Source: an uncultured Lachnospiraceae bacterium (GTDB lineage: Bacteria > Bacillota > Clostridia > Lachnospirales > Lachnospiraceae). Taken from it: a DNA stretch of 64,000 nt. The translations under genes and the position numbers were made by a program. A model generated the notes under the pieces. It saw nothing but the letters and a program-made list of their open reading frames with translations. It did not search any database and was not told the origin of the DNA. The DNA lies in the NCBI GenBank assembly GCA_947630805.1, contig CANRIV010000005.1, positions 1 to 64,000 of the forward strand. Direction: 5' to 3'. How positions within the stretch are numbered: position 1 is the stretch's first letter; the number at the start of each line of letters is the position of its first letter. This document shows, one piece after another, positions 10,133 to 18,261 of the stretch.

Positions 10133-11974
10133 TTATTTACTAATATACTTCTTTCCGTTATATACCACGTAGGATTTTACCCGGAAATAGTATTTTTTAT
10201 TTTTTCTGCAATTCTTTTTTACATACTGCAGTTTTTTATTTGTGTGAATCGTTTTAACCTTTTTATATTTTCCGGACTTTTTCAAAGACATATAAACAAT
10301 ATATCCCTTTGCTCCTTTTACCTTCTTCCATGTGACTTTTGCTTTTTTCCGGTTGATTCTTTTTGCTTTTACTTTTGGTTTGTTCAATTTCAATGTTTTT
10401 TTCACACTGGCATAAGGAGAATATGTTTTTGTGTTGCCATTTTTTACGTAAGAACGTACACGAAATGTATATTTTAATCCCGGTGTCAGTTTTTTTGCTT
10501 TCAACTCCTGTGTGTTGCCATTTTCAATGACTTTTAAAAGTTTATAATTTTCTTTTTCTACCTTATATTCTATCTCATACCCATCTGCAACGCCCTGCTG
10601 ATACCATGACAACAGAATACTATTGTAGGATTTTTTCTTGGCCTCCAAACCGTTTATCTTATTATTGATTGTAGCCTTCCACTGAGACTGCAGATAATTA
10701 ACTCTGTTTTTCAGCCATTCTCTGAGCAGTTCAACATTTTCTTTATAGGTGGCCGGATGATTATCATACTCCAATCCCAGTCGATTGTCGCAGAGAGAAT
10801 ATCTCTCTGTGATGCTCCAACCGGCTCCACCCTGCTCCAGAGCCAGATAATTTCTTTCAAAAGACGGACCATAAAGCTGCATCAGAGTATCAATACGGCT
10901 GGTCCCGTTCTGATTATTCTGATACATATTCTGTATGGTTGAAAGCATCTGCTGCAGCCGGGCATTTACTTTTTCCACAAACTCATCGCTTTTCATAAGA
11001 TATCCAAACCATCTCATCTGAGTACAATACAAATCTTTATAGCTTACACCATCTTTATAATAATCTCTATAAAATTTCGAAGACGCATTTCCTGAAGATA
11101 AATCTACATCCCACAGCGGTCCTGCATACATTTTTCCATCTTTTACATAAAACCTGGTTGAACTATAATTAAAGTCTACCGCTTTGAAAATTTCACTGAC
11201 AATGTAATAGTTGACAAAAGAATCTACGTCAATATATTTCGAATATTCCGACATTTTATACGTCGAAAATGCCGTCTCTACATTTGCAAGATAGCTATTC
11301 ATATATGCCGTCTGAGTGCTGGTTGGTATTTCCGGAGCATTTACTGCAAACCGAAGTCCCAGTTTTGAATAAATATACTGTACATCTGACTCAAAACGTT
11401 CCCGTTCCAGCTCAATCATAAAGTCTTTCTCTTCCTCATTAATTTCCACTCTCCCCGTACCGGTTTCCACGGGCTCAGTAACATAATAACTTCCGCACAG
11501 TTTTCCATTGTAATACAAATCAACAAACCGACCCTGGCAGATATAAGAGAGTCCCATCTTATCTCCCAGTTCAAAGCAGAGAGCATTTCTAATTAATGTT
11601 TTATCAAAAGCATTTGCCAGCACATTCCATTTTTTCCCTTTGTCCATTCCTAAAAATGATATTTTAGAACTAAACTTAAATTTCAAAGGTTTCTTTGCTG
11701 CTTTTGAAGTAGAATTTCCTCTCAATTTTACCTGGGCTGCATCGTCACTCACATCAACGGTGCCGTCGGCTTTCACAATATCTACCTTGGCTGTGACATA
11801 ATCTTCTTTTGTCAGCTGTCCGATTTCTGTATCGCAGGTAATATAAACCCGGTCAATGTCCCCTTTCTCATACAGATTTTCTGCTTTTGCAATCACAGAA
11901 AAAAGTACACAGAAACAAATCACACTTATCCATATTTGTACCATCTTGCACAATTTCTTCTGCATCATAACCAT
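10133..11974 (-). CDS. Secreted CotH-family protein kinase with Fn3 tail
   Basis: 613 residues with a signal peptide (about 1-31). The CotH domain shows LRGNSTSK (about 84-91), KPLKFKF (95-101), a DKTLIRNAL helix (124-132), VDLYYNGKLCGSYYVTEPVE (151-170) and GPLWDVDLSSGN (about 285-296), which holds the metal-binding aspartates. Bacillus CotH is an atypical kinase that phosphorylates spore-coat proteins, but many clostridial members are secreted like this one. From about residue 430 there are two fibronectin-III-like modules, the last very lysine-rich and possibly wall-binding. ATG 11974 follows GGGAGGATT. It is first gene of the CotH-LCP-fusion run. It lies beside the dipicolinate genes, so a spore role is possible but not shown. 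Confidence 0.88.
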   Translation of the reverse strand: MVMMQKKLCKMVQIWISVICFCVLFSVIAKAENLYEKGDIDRVYITCDTEIGQLTKEDYVTAKVDIVKADGTVDVSDDAAQVKLRGNSTSKAAKKPLKFKFSSKISFLGMDKGKKWNVLANAFDKTLIRNALCFELGDKMGLSYICQGRFVDLYYNGKLCGSYYVTEPVETGTGRVEINEEEKDFMIELERERFESDVQYIYSKLGLRFAVNAPEIPTSTQTAYMNSYLANVETAFSTYKMSEYSKYIDVDSFVNYYIVSEIFKAVDFNYSSTRFYVKDGKMYAGPLWDVDLSSGNASSKFYRDYYKDGVSYKDLYCTQMRWFGYLMKSDEFVEKVNARLQQMLSTIQNMYQNNQNGTSRIDTLMQLYGPSFERNYLALEQGGAGWSITERYSLCDNRLGLEYDNHPATYKENVELLREWLKNRVNYLQSQWKATINNKINGLEAKKKSYNSILLSWYQQGVADGYEIEYKVEKENYKLLKVIENGNTQELKAKKLTPGLKYTFRVRSYVKNGNTKTYSPYASVKKTLKLNKPKVKAKRINRKKAKVTWKKVKGAKGYIVYMSLKKSGKYKKVKTIHTNKKLQYVKKNCRKNKKYYFRVKSYVVYNGKKYISK

Positions 11975-12058
11975 AATCCTCCCTTTTATCCCGCCTTATA
12001 ACTTCTTTATACAGTATATCATTTTCCCGGCAAAAGGGAAATAACCCATTTCTCATGC

Positions 12059-12085
12059 ACCACTATATTTTTTTGGCATATTTTA
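12059..12085 (+). promoter_or_regulatory. Sigma-K-like promoter of dpaA
   Basis: AC (12059-12060), 16 bases, then CATATTTTA (12077-12085) matches the Bacillus sigma-K consensus AC-N16-CATAnnnTA exactly. The predicted transcript start is near 12091, just ahead of the GGAGG ribosome site. This fits mother-cell expression of dipicolinate synthase. Confidence 0.6.
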
Positions 12086-12101
12086 GATTATGGAGGCGAA
12101 T

Positions 12102-12926
12102 ATGAAAACTTTTGCTATTTTGTCAGGAGACAAACGACAGATTTATATTCAAAATTATTTAACAGCCCATCATTATAACGCATATATTAAATCGAATCTT
12201 GATTTCAACCATGATGATATAATCGTATGTGGCACGCCATTCTCTAAAGACGGCAGTCATATCAACTGTGATTTCTACAGCAGTTTTCCAATCGACACTT
12301 TTTTAGGGCTGCTAAAGGGTCACCAAACAGTATTCGGAGGAAATATTCCCGATAAAGTACTCGCTTATGGAAAAGAAAAAAATATAACTTTTGTAGATGT
12401 TCTGAAAGACGAAAATGTGGTATGGAATAATGCAATGCTTACGGCAGAAGGTTTGCTGGCACAAATCATTACAAACACCGATTTTTCTCTTGGAAACTCC
12501 AAAGTTTTTATCATTGGCTTTGGAAAATGTGGCACAAATGCAGCATCCAGACTCACAGCGCTCGGCTGTGATGTTACTGTTTACGACCATACGCCTGCCC
12601 ATTTAAGCCAAGCTTTATCGTATGGATATAAAATATTACAATATGAAGATTTTCATGAGAAACTGCCTTCTTTTGATATTATTATTAACACAGTTCCCGC
12701 AGAAAATTTCACGGAATTGCACTATAGCTTGATGAAAAAAAGCTGCGTATTGTTTGAAATAGCATCCAAGCCATACGGCATTTGCTCCTCTCTGGTTGAT
12801 AAATATAATTTATCCCTCATTACATGCCCCGGCCTTCCCGGTGCTACAGCGCCCAAAGCTGCCGGGGAATTAATTGCTCAAAGCATAATTTCATATATAG
12901 AAAGGACTGGGATAAATGGCTCATAA
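12102..12926 (+). CDS. dpaA: Dipicolinate synthase subunit A
   Basis: 274 residues from ATG 12102. The upstream in-frame ATG lies inside the ribosome site GGAGGCG and is rejected. DpaA and DpaB oxidise the dihydrodipicolinate-pathway product to dipicolinic acid, which is loaded into the spore core. The central Rossmann motif is visible (VFIIGFGKCGTNAASRLTALG, with a somewhat unusual GFGKCG), as is the C-terminal PGLPGATAPKAAGELIAQSI block typical of SpoVFA. The next gene, dpaB, overlaps by 11 bases, which indicates translational coupling. The protein acts in the mother cell, and the promoter upstream fits sigma-K. Confidence 0.9.
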   Translation: MKTFAILSGDKRQIYIQNYLTAHHYNAYIKSNLDFNHDDIIVCGTPFSKDGSHINCDFYSSFPIDTFLGLLKGHQTVFGGNIPDKVLAYGKEKNITFVDVLKDENVVWNNAMLTAEGLLAQIITNTDFSLGNSKVFIIGFGKCGTNAASRLTALGCDVTVYDHTPAHLSQALSYGYKILQYEDFHEKLPSFDIIINTVPAENFTELHYSLMKKSCVLFEIASKPYGICSSLVDKYNLSLITCPGLPGATAPKAAGELIAQSIISYIERTGINGS

Positions 12927-13521
12927 CTTTAAAGATAAGAATATTGGTGTGGGCATAACCGGCTCATACTGCACTTTCAAAAAAATGTTCGAGGAACTCA
13001 GAAGACTGGCTGATACAAAAGCTAATATTTATACAATTTTTTCAGACAATGCTTCTTCTACCGATTCCCGATTCGGAAAATCCAAAGATTTTTTAAAGCT
13101 TGCAGAGGAGATTAGCGGAAGGCCTCCCATTACGACTATTCCGGAGGCAGAGCCTATTGGTCCAAAATCTATGTTGGACCTTCTCATCATTGCACCGTGT
13201 ACCGGAAATACTCTGTCGAAACTGGCAAACGGTATCTCTGACACCCCTGTATTGATGGCGGCAAAAGCACATCTGCGAAACAACAGACCATTGGTAATCT
13301 TTCTCAGTACCAATGATGCACTGGGAATGAATTTGAAGAACATTGGAATACTACTCAATACGAAAAATATTTATTTTGTTCCTTTTGGTCAGGATAATTA
13401 TATTTCAAAGCCAAACTCAATGATTGCACATGCTGATTTGATTGAAGAAACAATCGAAAAAGCCTTGGGTGGCAGGCAGATACAGCCTGTTATTAAAAGT
13501 CCCCATGTGACAGCTTTATAA
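12916..13521 (+). CDS. dpaB: Dipicolinate synthase subunit B
   Basis: 201 residues, a flavoprotein-like fold (UbiX/DfpA superfamily). It begins IGVGITGSYCTFKKM and carries the family signature LLIIAPCTGNTLSKLANGISDTPVLMAAKAHLRNNRP. It pairs with DpaA to make dipicolinate during sporulation. Length and motifs match SpoVFB (about 200 residues). The start overlaps dpaA by 11 bases. A 7-bp hairpin without a T-run lies between it and asnB. Confidence 0.93.
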   Translation: MAHNFKDKNIGVGITGSYCTFKKMFEELRRLADTKANIYTIFSDNASSTDSRFGKSKDFLKLAEEISGRPPITTIPEAEPIGPKSMLDLLIIAPCTGNTLSKLANGISDTPVLMAAKAHLRNNRPLVIFLSTNDALGMNLKNIGILLNTKNIYFVPFGQDNYISKPNSMIAHADLIEETIEKALGGRQIQPVIKSPHVTAL

Positions 13522-13529
13522 ATTTGACG

Positions 13530-13552
13530 GGATAGAAAACAATTCTCTATCC
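13530..13552 (+). other. Intercistronic hairpin dpaB-asnB
   Basis: GGATAGA (13530-13536) pairs with TCTATCC (13546-13552) across a 9-base loop. No T-run follows, so it is more likely an mRNA stability or processing element than a terminator. Confidence 0.45.
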
Positions 13553-13579
13553 GGAATAATTCATTTTAGGAGATTCTTT

Positions 13580-15427
13580 ATGTGTGGTATTGCCGGTTTT
13601 TTTCAAACGAAACATGATGTATTCAAAGAACATTCCAGAAATTTATTACAAAATAAATTGAAAAATATGAAAGTCTCTATCAAACATCGGGGACCGGATG
13701 ATGACGATATCTATATGGAAGGATTTGTTGGTTTTGCCCACACACGTCTTTCCATCCGCGACATTAAAGGCGGGCAACAGCCCATGACTTGCCGCTATCA
13801 GAATCGGGTGGCCACGATTGTATATAATGGAGAATTATATAATACAGAGGAGCTGCGACTTCGCCTTGCTCCGTATCATATTTCTTTGAAAACTACCGGT
13901 GATACAGAAATCATTCTTTACAGTTATCTGGTGTTCGGAAACTCGATTTTCCGGGAATTCAATGGAATTTTTGCTTTTGCTATTTATGAAAACGGGCAAT
14001 TAATTGTTGTAAGAGACCATGTAGGCGTAAAGCCTTTATTTTACTATCAAAATAATAACGAATTTGTCTTTTCTTCAGAAATTAAAGGGATTTTTGCCTA
14101 TGGAATTCAACCCGTGGCCGACCATAACAGCTGGTGTGAAATCATTGGGCTGGGTCCCGCACACACACTTGGAAACGGTGTGTTTCAAAATATCTGTGAA
14201 GTACTTCCCGGACACTTTCTGACAATTACAGTCAATGCAGACAAACAGATCATCGTAAAAAATCACTGTTATTGGAAGCTGGAAAGCCATCGTCACACGG
14301 AAGATTATGATGCTACCGTTCATCATTGCAGTGATTTAATTACTGACAGTATCCAAAGGCAGATGGTATCTGACATTCCGATTTGTACTTTCTTATCCGG
14401 AGGTCTGGATTCCAGCCTTGTGTCGGCGATTGTCAGCAAAAATCTGGGCGATACCCGATTAAACACTTATTCCTTTGACTTTGTAGACAATGAAAAAAAT
14501 TTTAAGGCCAGCTCTTTCCAAAGTTCTCTGGACCGACCTTATGTAGATATTATGACCCACCATATTAACAGTCATCACACTTATCTGGAGTGTAATAATG
14601 AAGAACAAATTCGATGTCTGTTAAAAACAGTTGATGCCAGAGATATGCCTTGTATGGCAGATGTAGAATCTTCCATGCTATATTTTTGTCATCTTGTCTC
14701 ACAGGAATGTAAAGTAACGCTTACCGGTGAATGTGCAGATGAAATTTTTGGCGGCTATCCATGGTTTCATCGAAAAGATATGCTGTATCAAAATACCTTC
14801 CCCTGGTCTTATGATATGGAAGCCCGCACACTTCTGTTTCGCGATGAATTTATCCATTCACTTCCTCTGAAAGAATATGTGGATAACGCATATACGACTT
14901 CTGTTGCAGAATGTCCTCTGCTGGAAGAAGAAGATGAGAAGGAACAACACCGCCGAATTGTTTCCTGGCTTAATGTGCGCTGGTTTATGATGACATTATT
15001 GAATCGAATGGACCGCTGCAGCATGTATTCCGGTCTGGAGGCTCGCGTTCCTTTTGCAGATTACAGAATCCTGGAATATGTATTTAATATTCCGTGGCAA
15101 TATAAATGTCATAACGGACAGACCAAAAGTCTTCTTGTAGAATGTGGCAAAGAATATCTTCCCGCGGAAATATTATATCGAAAGAAAAGCCCTTATCCGA
15201 AAACTTACGACCCAAACTATGAAAAGCTGCTGGGAAAAATGGTAATGATTGAGATGGAGCGGAACAAATCTCTGGCAGAAATTATCGATAGAAAAAAACT
15301 GATAAATTTTATTGACAGCCCTAAAGATTATGGAAAGCCATGGTACGGCCAACTGATGGCAGGTCCACAAATGCTGGCTTATATTCTTCAAATCGGATAT
15401 TGGATTAGAAAATACGAATTATCATAA
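13580..15427 (+). CDS. asnB: Glutamine-dependent asparagine synthetase
   Basis: 615 residues. The N-terminal glutaminase begins MCGIAGF with the nucleophile Cys2, and RGPDD, YNGELYN and TGDTE follow. The C-terminal ATP-pyrophosphatase domain has the PP-loop FLSGGLDSSLVSA (about residue 273) and GECADEIFGGYPWF. It converts aspartate, glutamine and ATP to asparagine. ATG 13580 follows AGGAG. The gene is 58 bases after dpaB on the same strand. Bacillus subtilis has a sporulation-associated asparagine synthetase (AsnO), so joint expression with dpaAB is reasonable but inferred. A terminator follows at 15485. Confidence 0.92.
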   Translation: MCGIAGFFQTKHDVFKEHSRNLLQNKLKNMKVSIKHRGPDDDDIYMEGFVGFAHTRLSIRDIKGGQQPMTCRYQNRVATIVYNGELYNTEELRLRLAPYHISLKTTGDTEIILYSYLVFGNSIFREFNGIFAFAIYENGQLIVVRDHVGVKPLFYYQNNNEFVFSSEIKGIFAYGIQPVADHNSWCEIIGLGPAHTLGNGVFQNICEVLPGHFLTITVNADKQIIVKNHCYWKLESHRHTEDYDATVHHCSDLITDSIQRQMVSDIPICTFLSGGLDSSLVSAIVSKNLGDTRLNTYSFDFVDNEKNFKASSFQSSLDRPYVDIMTHHINSHHTYLECNNEEQIRCLLKTVDARDMPCMADVESSMLYFCHLVSQECKVTLTGECADEIFGGYPWFHRKDMLYQNTFPWSYDMEARTLLFRDEFIHSLPLKEYVDNAYTTSVAECPLLEEEDEKEQHRRIVSWLNVRWFMMTLLNRMDRCSMYSGLEARVPFADYRILEYVFNIPWQYKCHNGQTKSLLVECGKEYLPAEILYRKKSPYPKTYDPNYEKLLGKMVMIEMERNKSLAEIIDRKKLINFIDSPKDYGKPWYGQLMAGPQMLAYILQIGYWIRKYELS

Positions 15428-15484
15428 AACCATTGGGAATATTTTATTATCATACAATTTTATCAAACATTTTAAATGATACAA

Positions 15485-15518
15485 AAAAGGAGGTTTGGTA
15501 CTTACCCGACCTCCTTTT
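15485..15518. terminator. Bidirectional terminator between asnB and the GTPase-NYN gene
   Basis: AAAAGGAGGT (15485-15494) pairs with ACCTCCTTTT (15509-15518). On the minus strand a T6 run follows, serving the convergent GTPase gene that stops 9 bases before. On the plus strand the T-run is within the stem end. Confidence 0.8.
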
Positions 15519-15526
15519 CATATCTT

Positions 15527-18175
15527 TTATTGTTTCTTTTTTATAACAAAATTATTCAAACTCTCCGTCTGGTCCAAATACATCCGGATATTTTCATTGA
15601 CCTGTTCCACCTCTTCCCGAAAATTGCGGGCAGACATTCTGAGAGCTCCCTGTCCCATAATAATCAGCTGTTCCAACGCATCTGAAGTGGCAACCGTAAC
15701 GCTGTATCTGCTCGCGATATGATGTGTTGTCTTCGCGATATACATATCTGCTGTTTCTGCTTCTTTTGTAAACACTACGTATACATTATTATGTTTATAG
15801 ATTGTTTCCGTATGACGTTTTACATTATAAGCATCAAACACAACAATTACCGTATTGTCCTTATATCCCTGGTAATTTGACATAATATCAAGCAATTTAT
15901 CCCTCGCCCCGTCAATATTTTCTTTTGCGATTTTCTTCAATTCTTCCCAGGCAAATATGATATTATATCCATCTACCAGCACACATTCCGGAAGATTATC
16001 TTTCTTTGCCTTTTTATTTCGGCTTTCCTGTTTTGGCGAATAATCTCTTACTTTCGTTTCACTGTAACGTTTTCTGCGGACTGGGCCAAAAGTTTTTTCA
16101 AAAATTTTTTCCAATTCTTTATCAGAAGCATATGTATCATAAGCTGATGATGGCTTCTCCTCTTTTTCCGACTCTGACACATCATTTTCTGATTCCGGCT
16201 GCTCTGCCAGATTAAAATTAGTAGCTGTCTTGACGTGCATATAATTTTCCACTTCATCCCATGGCACATAAAAGCCTGCGCCATGAGCGCAAAAAACTGA
16301 GCCAGTAGGATTCTTAATGTCCGCTTCACTGTCATATCCGCATTGTTCTATGACATTTTCTGCATTATGGCAAGGGGCATATCCTTTGAATTTTAAAGTA
16401 AGCCTTCCTTTTCCATGAGAATACGCATTTACCTCATTGAGATAATTCCATATTTCGGATACCGGTGCATATCCGGTCAGGATACTACTTTCCCCCTTCG
16501 TTTCAGGCGTATTTACTTTTCCCTGCATTTTATTGATATCTGTCATCGCGCGCCCGACATTCTCTGTTGGAACATTCAGAGTAAAATCATAATATGGCTC
16601 TAAAAGAACACTCTTAGCTTTTTTTAATCCCTGTCGCAAAGCCCGATAAGTAGCTTGCCGAAAATCTCCGCCTTCCGTATGTTTTAAGTGTGCCTTTCCT
16701 CCAACTACCGTAACACACATATCTGTAATTGGTGCTCCACAGAGCACTCCTCTGTGTTCTTTTTCTGCCAGATGCGTCAGTATCAGTCTCTGCCAGTTTT
16801 TTGCAAGAACATTTTCATTGACTCTCGTATGAAAGGTAAGACCGCTTCCCGGATTGGAAGGCTCCAGGAGCAAGTGTACTTCTGCATAATGCCGCAGGGG
16901 CTCAAAATGCCCTATACCTTCTACCGTATCTAATATCGTCTCCTTATATAAAATACTTCCGGCTCCAAAAGTTACTTTCATTCCAAACCGGTCTGCTATC
17001 ATCTGTTTCAATACCTGAATCTGTATTTCCCCCATTACATTGGCTGTGATTTCCTGTGTTTCCTCATTCCATTTCAGTTGTAAAGTAGGATCCTCCTCTT
17101 CCAGTTCTTTGAGACGTGCATAAGCCTGACTGACATTTGTATGATCTTCCAGTATAATCTGATAAGACATGACCGGTTGCAGACTTGGTAATTCAGTTTC
17201 TGTTTCGTATCCGAGTCCCTCACCGGAATATGTTTTTGTCAATCCGGATACTGCACATACCGTCCCCGGAAATGCTCTTGCTAATAATTCATATTTTTCT
17301 CCGGAATATTGTCTGATTTCATTAATCTTTTCTTCCCATATTTCTCCACTGCTGCTTCCGTGTAATACTTCTTTTACATTTAACGCCCCGCCTGTAATTT
17401 TCATATAAGTAAGACGGTTTCCTTTGGAATCTTTTGCAATCTTAAACACTTTTGCCCCAAACTGCCTGCGATAGACCGGCATAAATGTAAACCGTTCCAT
17501 TCCTTCCAGTAATTCTTCTACGCCCTCCAGTTTAAGTGCAGACCCAAAGTAACATGGAAAAATTTTTCTGTCATATACCAGCCCGGAAATTGTTTCATCA
17601 CTGATTTTTCCTGTCTCCATATAAGATTCCAAAACATCTTCATCACTCATTGCCACATCTTCCAAAGTGCCTACCGTTTCGGGAAATCTTACAATGCCGT
17701 CTGACAGACGCTCCTTCATTTCATACAAAATAAAGTCAGCACTCACATTTGGCATATCCATTTTGTTGACAAAAATAAACGCCGGAATATCATACCTGGC
17801 CAACAGTTTCCACAAAGTCTCTGTATGTCCCTGAATTCCCTCACTGGCACTGACCACCAACACCGCATAATCCAGCACCTGCAGTGTTCTTTCCATTTCC
17901 GTAGAAAAATCCACATGTCCCGGCGTATCCAGCAGTGTTATTTCCATATTTTTATATGTCATGACTGCCTGCTTGGAAAAAATTGTAATCCCACGGTCTC
18001 TTTCCATCTGAAATGTATCTAAATATGCGTCCTTATGATCCACCCGTCCCAATTTTCTTATTTTTCCTGTCATATATAGCATCGCTTCTGACAGAGTCGT
18101 CTTTCCGCTGTCTACATGAGCAAGAATACCGATACATATACGTTTTTTTTGTTTATTTGCGGATATGTCAGTCAT
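15527..18175 (-). CDS. Tet(M)-like translational GTPase fused to a Rae1/YacP-type NYN nuclease
   Basis: 882 residues from ATG 18175 (Shine-Dalgarno AGAGGTA). The GTPase domain has G1 AHVDSGKTTLSEA, DTPGHVDFSTEME and NKMDMPN, followed by EF-G-like domains II-V as in ribosomal protection proteins (tetracycline resistance family). After a charged linker (about 680-735) the C-terminal 145 residues form a NYN domain: VLVDGYNIIFAWEEL, VVFDAY, ETADMYIAK and ATSDALEQ. This matches YacP/Rae1, which in Bacillus is an endonuclease cutting mRNA in the ribosomal A site. The fusion suggests a factor that enters the A site and cleaves mRNA there (inference). Tetracycline resistance should not be assumed. 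The leader carries a hairpin that can cover the ribosome site. A longer in-frame start (18217) lies inside that hairpin. Confidence 0.85.
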   Translation of the reverse strand: MTDISANKQKKRICIGILAHVDSGKTTLSEAMLYMTGKIRKLGRVDHKDAYLDTFQMERDRGITIFSKQAVMTYKNMEITLLDTPGHVDFSTEMERTLQVLDYAVLVVSASEGIQGHTETLWKLLARYDIPAFIFVNKMDMPNVSADFILYEMKERLSDGIVRFPETVGTLEDVAMSDEDVLESYMETGKISDETISGLVYDRKIFPCYFGSALKLEGVEELLEGMERFTFMPVYRRQFGAKVFKIAKDSKGNRLTYMKITGGALNVKEVLHGSSSGEIWEEKINEIRQYSGEKYELLARAFPGTVCAVSGLTKTYSGEGLGYETETELPSLQPVMSYQIILEDHTNVSQAYARLKELEEEDPTLQLKWNEETQEITANVMGEIQIQVLKQMIADRFGMKVTFGAGSILYKETILDTVEGIGHFEPLRHYAEVHLLLEPSNPGSGLTFHTRVNENVLAKNWQRLILTHLAEKEHRGVLCGAPITDMCVTVVGGKAHLKHTEGGDFRQATYRALRQGLKKAKSVLLEPYYDFTLNVPTENVGRAMTDINKMQGKVNTPETKGESSILTGYAPVSEIWNYLNEVNAYSHGKGRLTLKFKGYAPCHNAENVIEQCGYDSEADIKNPTGSVFCAHGAGFYVPWDEVENYMHVKTATNFNLAEQPESENDVSESEKEEKPSSAYDTYASDKELEKIFEKTFGPVRRKRYSETKVRDYSPKQESRNKKAKKDNLPECVLVDGYNIIFAWEELKKIAKENIDGARDKLLDIMSNYQGYKDNTVIVVFDAYNVKRHTETIYKHNNVYVVFTKEAETADMYIAKTTHHIASRYSVTVATSDALEQLIIMGQGALRMSARNFREEVEQVNENIRMYLDQTESLNNFVIKKKQ

Positions 18176-18179
18176 AAAA

Positions 18180-18234
18180 ATACCTCTTTCTGTATGCTCT
18201 CCTACGAGCATTATCATAACACAGAAAGAGGTAT
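18180..18234 (-). promoter_or_regulatory. Shine-Dalgarno-sequestering leader hairpin
   Basis: A 14-bp perfect outer stem pairs 18180-18193 with 18221-18234, and a nested 6-bp stem pairs 18194-18199 with 18206-18211. The 3' arm in the mRNA contains the AGAGGTA ribosome site of the GTPase gene and is followed by TTTTT just before the ATG. It could block translation, or end transcription coming from the upstream propeller gene. Confidence 0.65.
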
Positions 18235-18261
18235 AAGTCGATTTTTCTTCTGGAATATCCT

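Noticed and set aside
15527..18175. Calling the EF-G-like gene a tetracycline-resistance determinant
   Set aside because: The GTPase part is similar, but the NYN fusion and core-genome context do not show resistance; no mobile element or tet leader peptide is seen.
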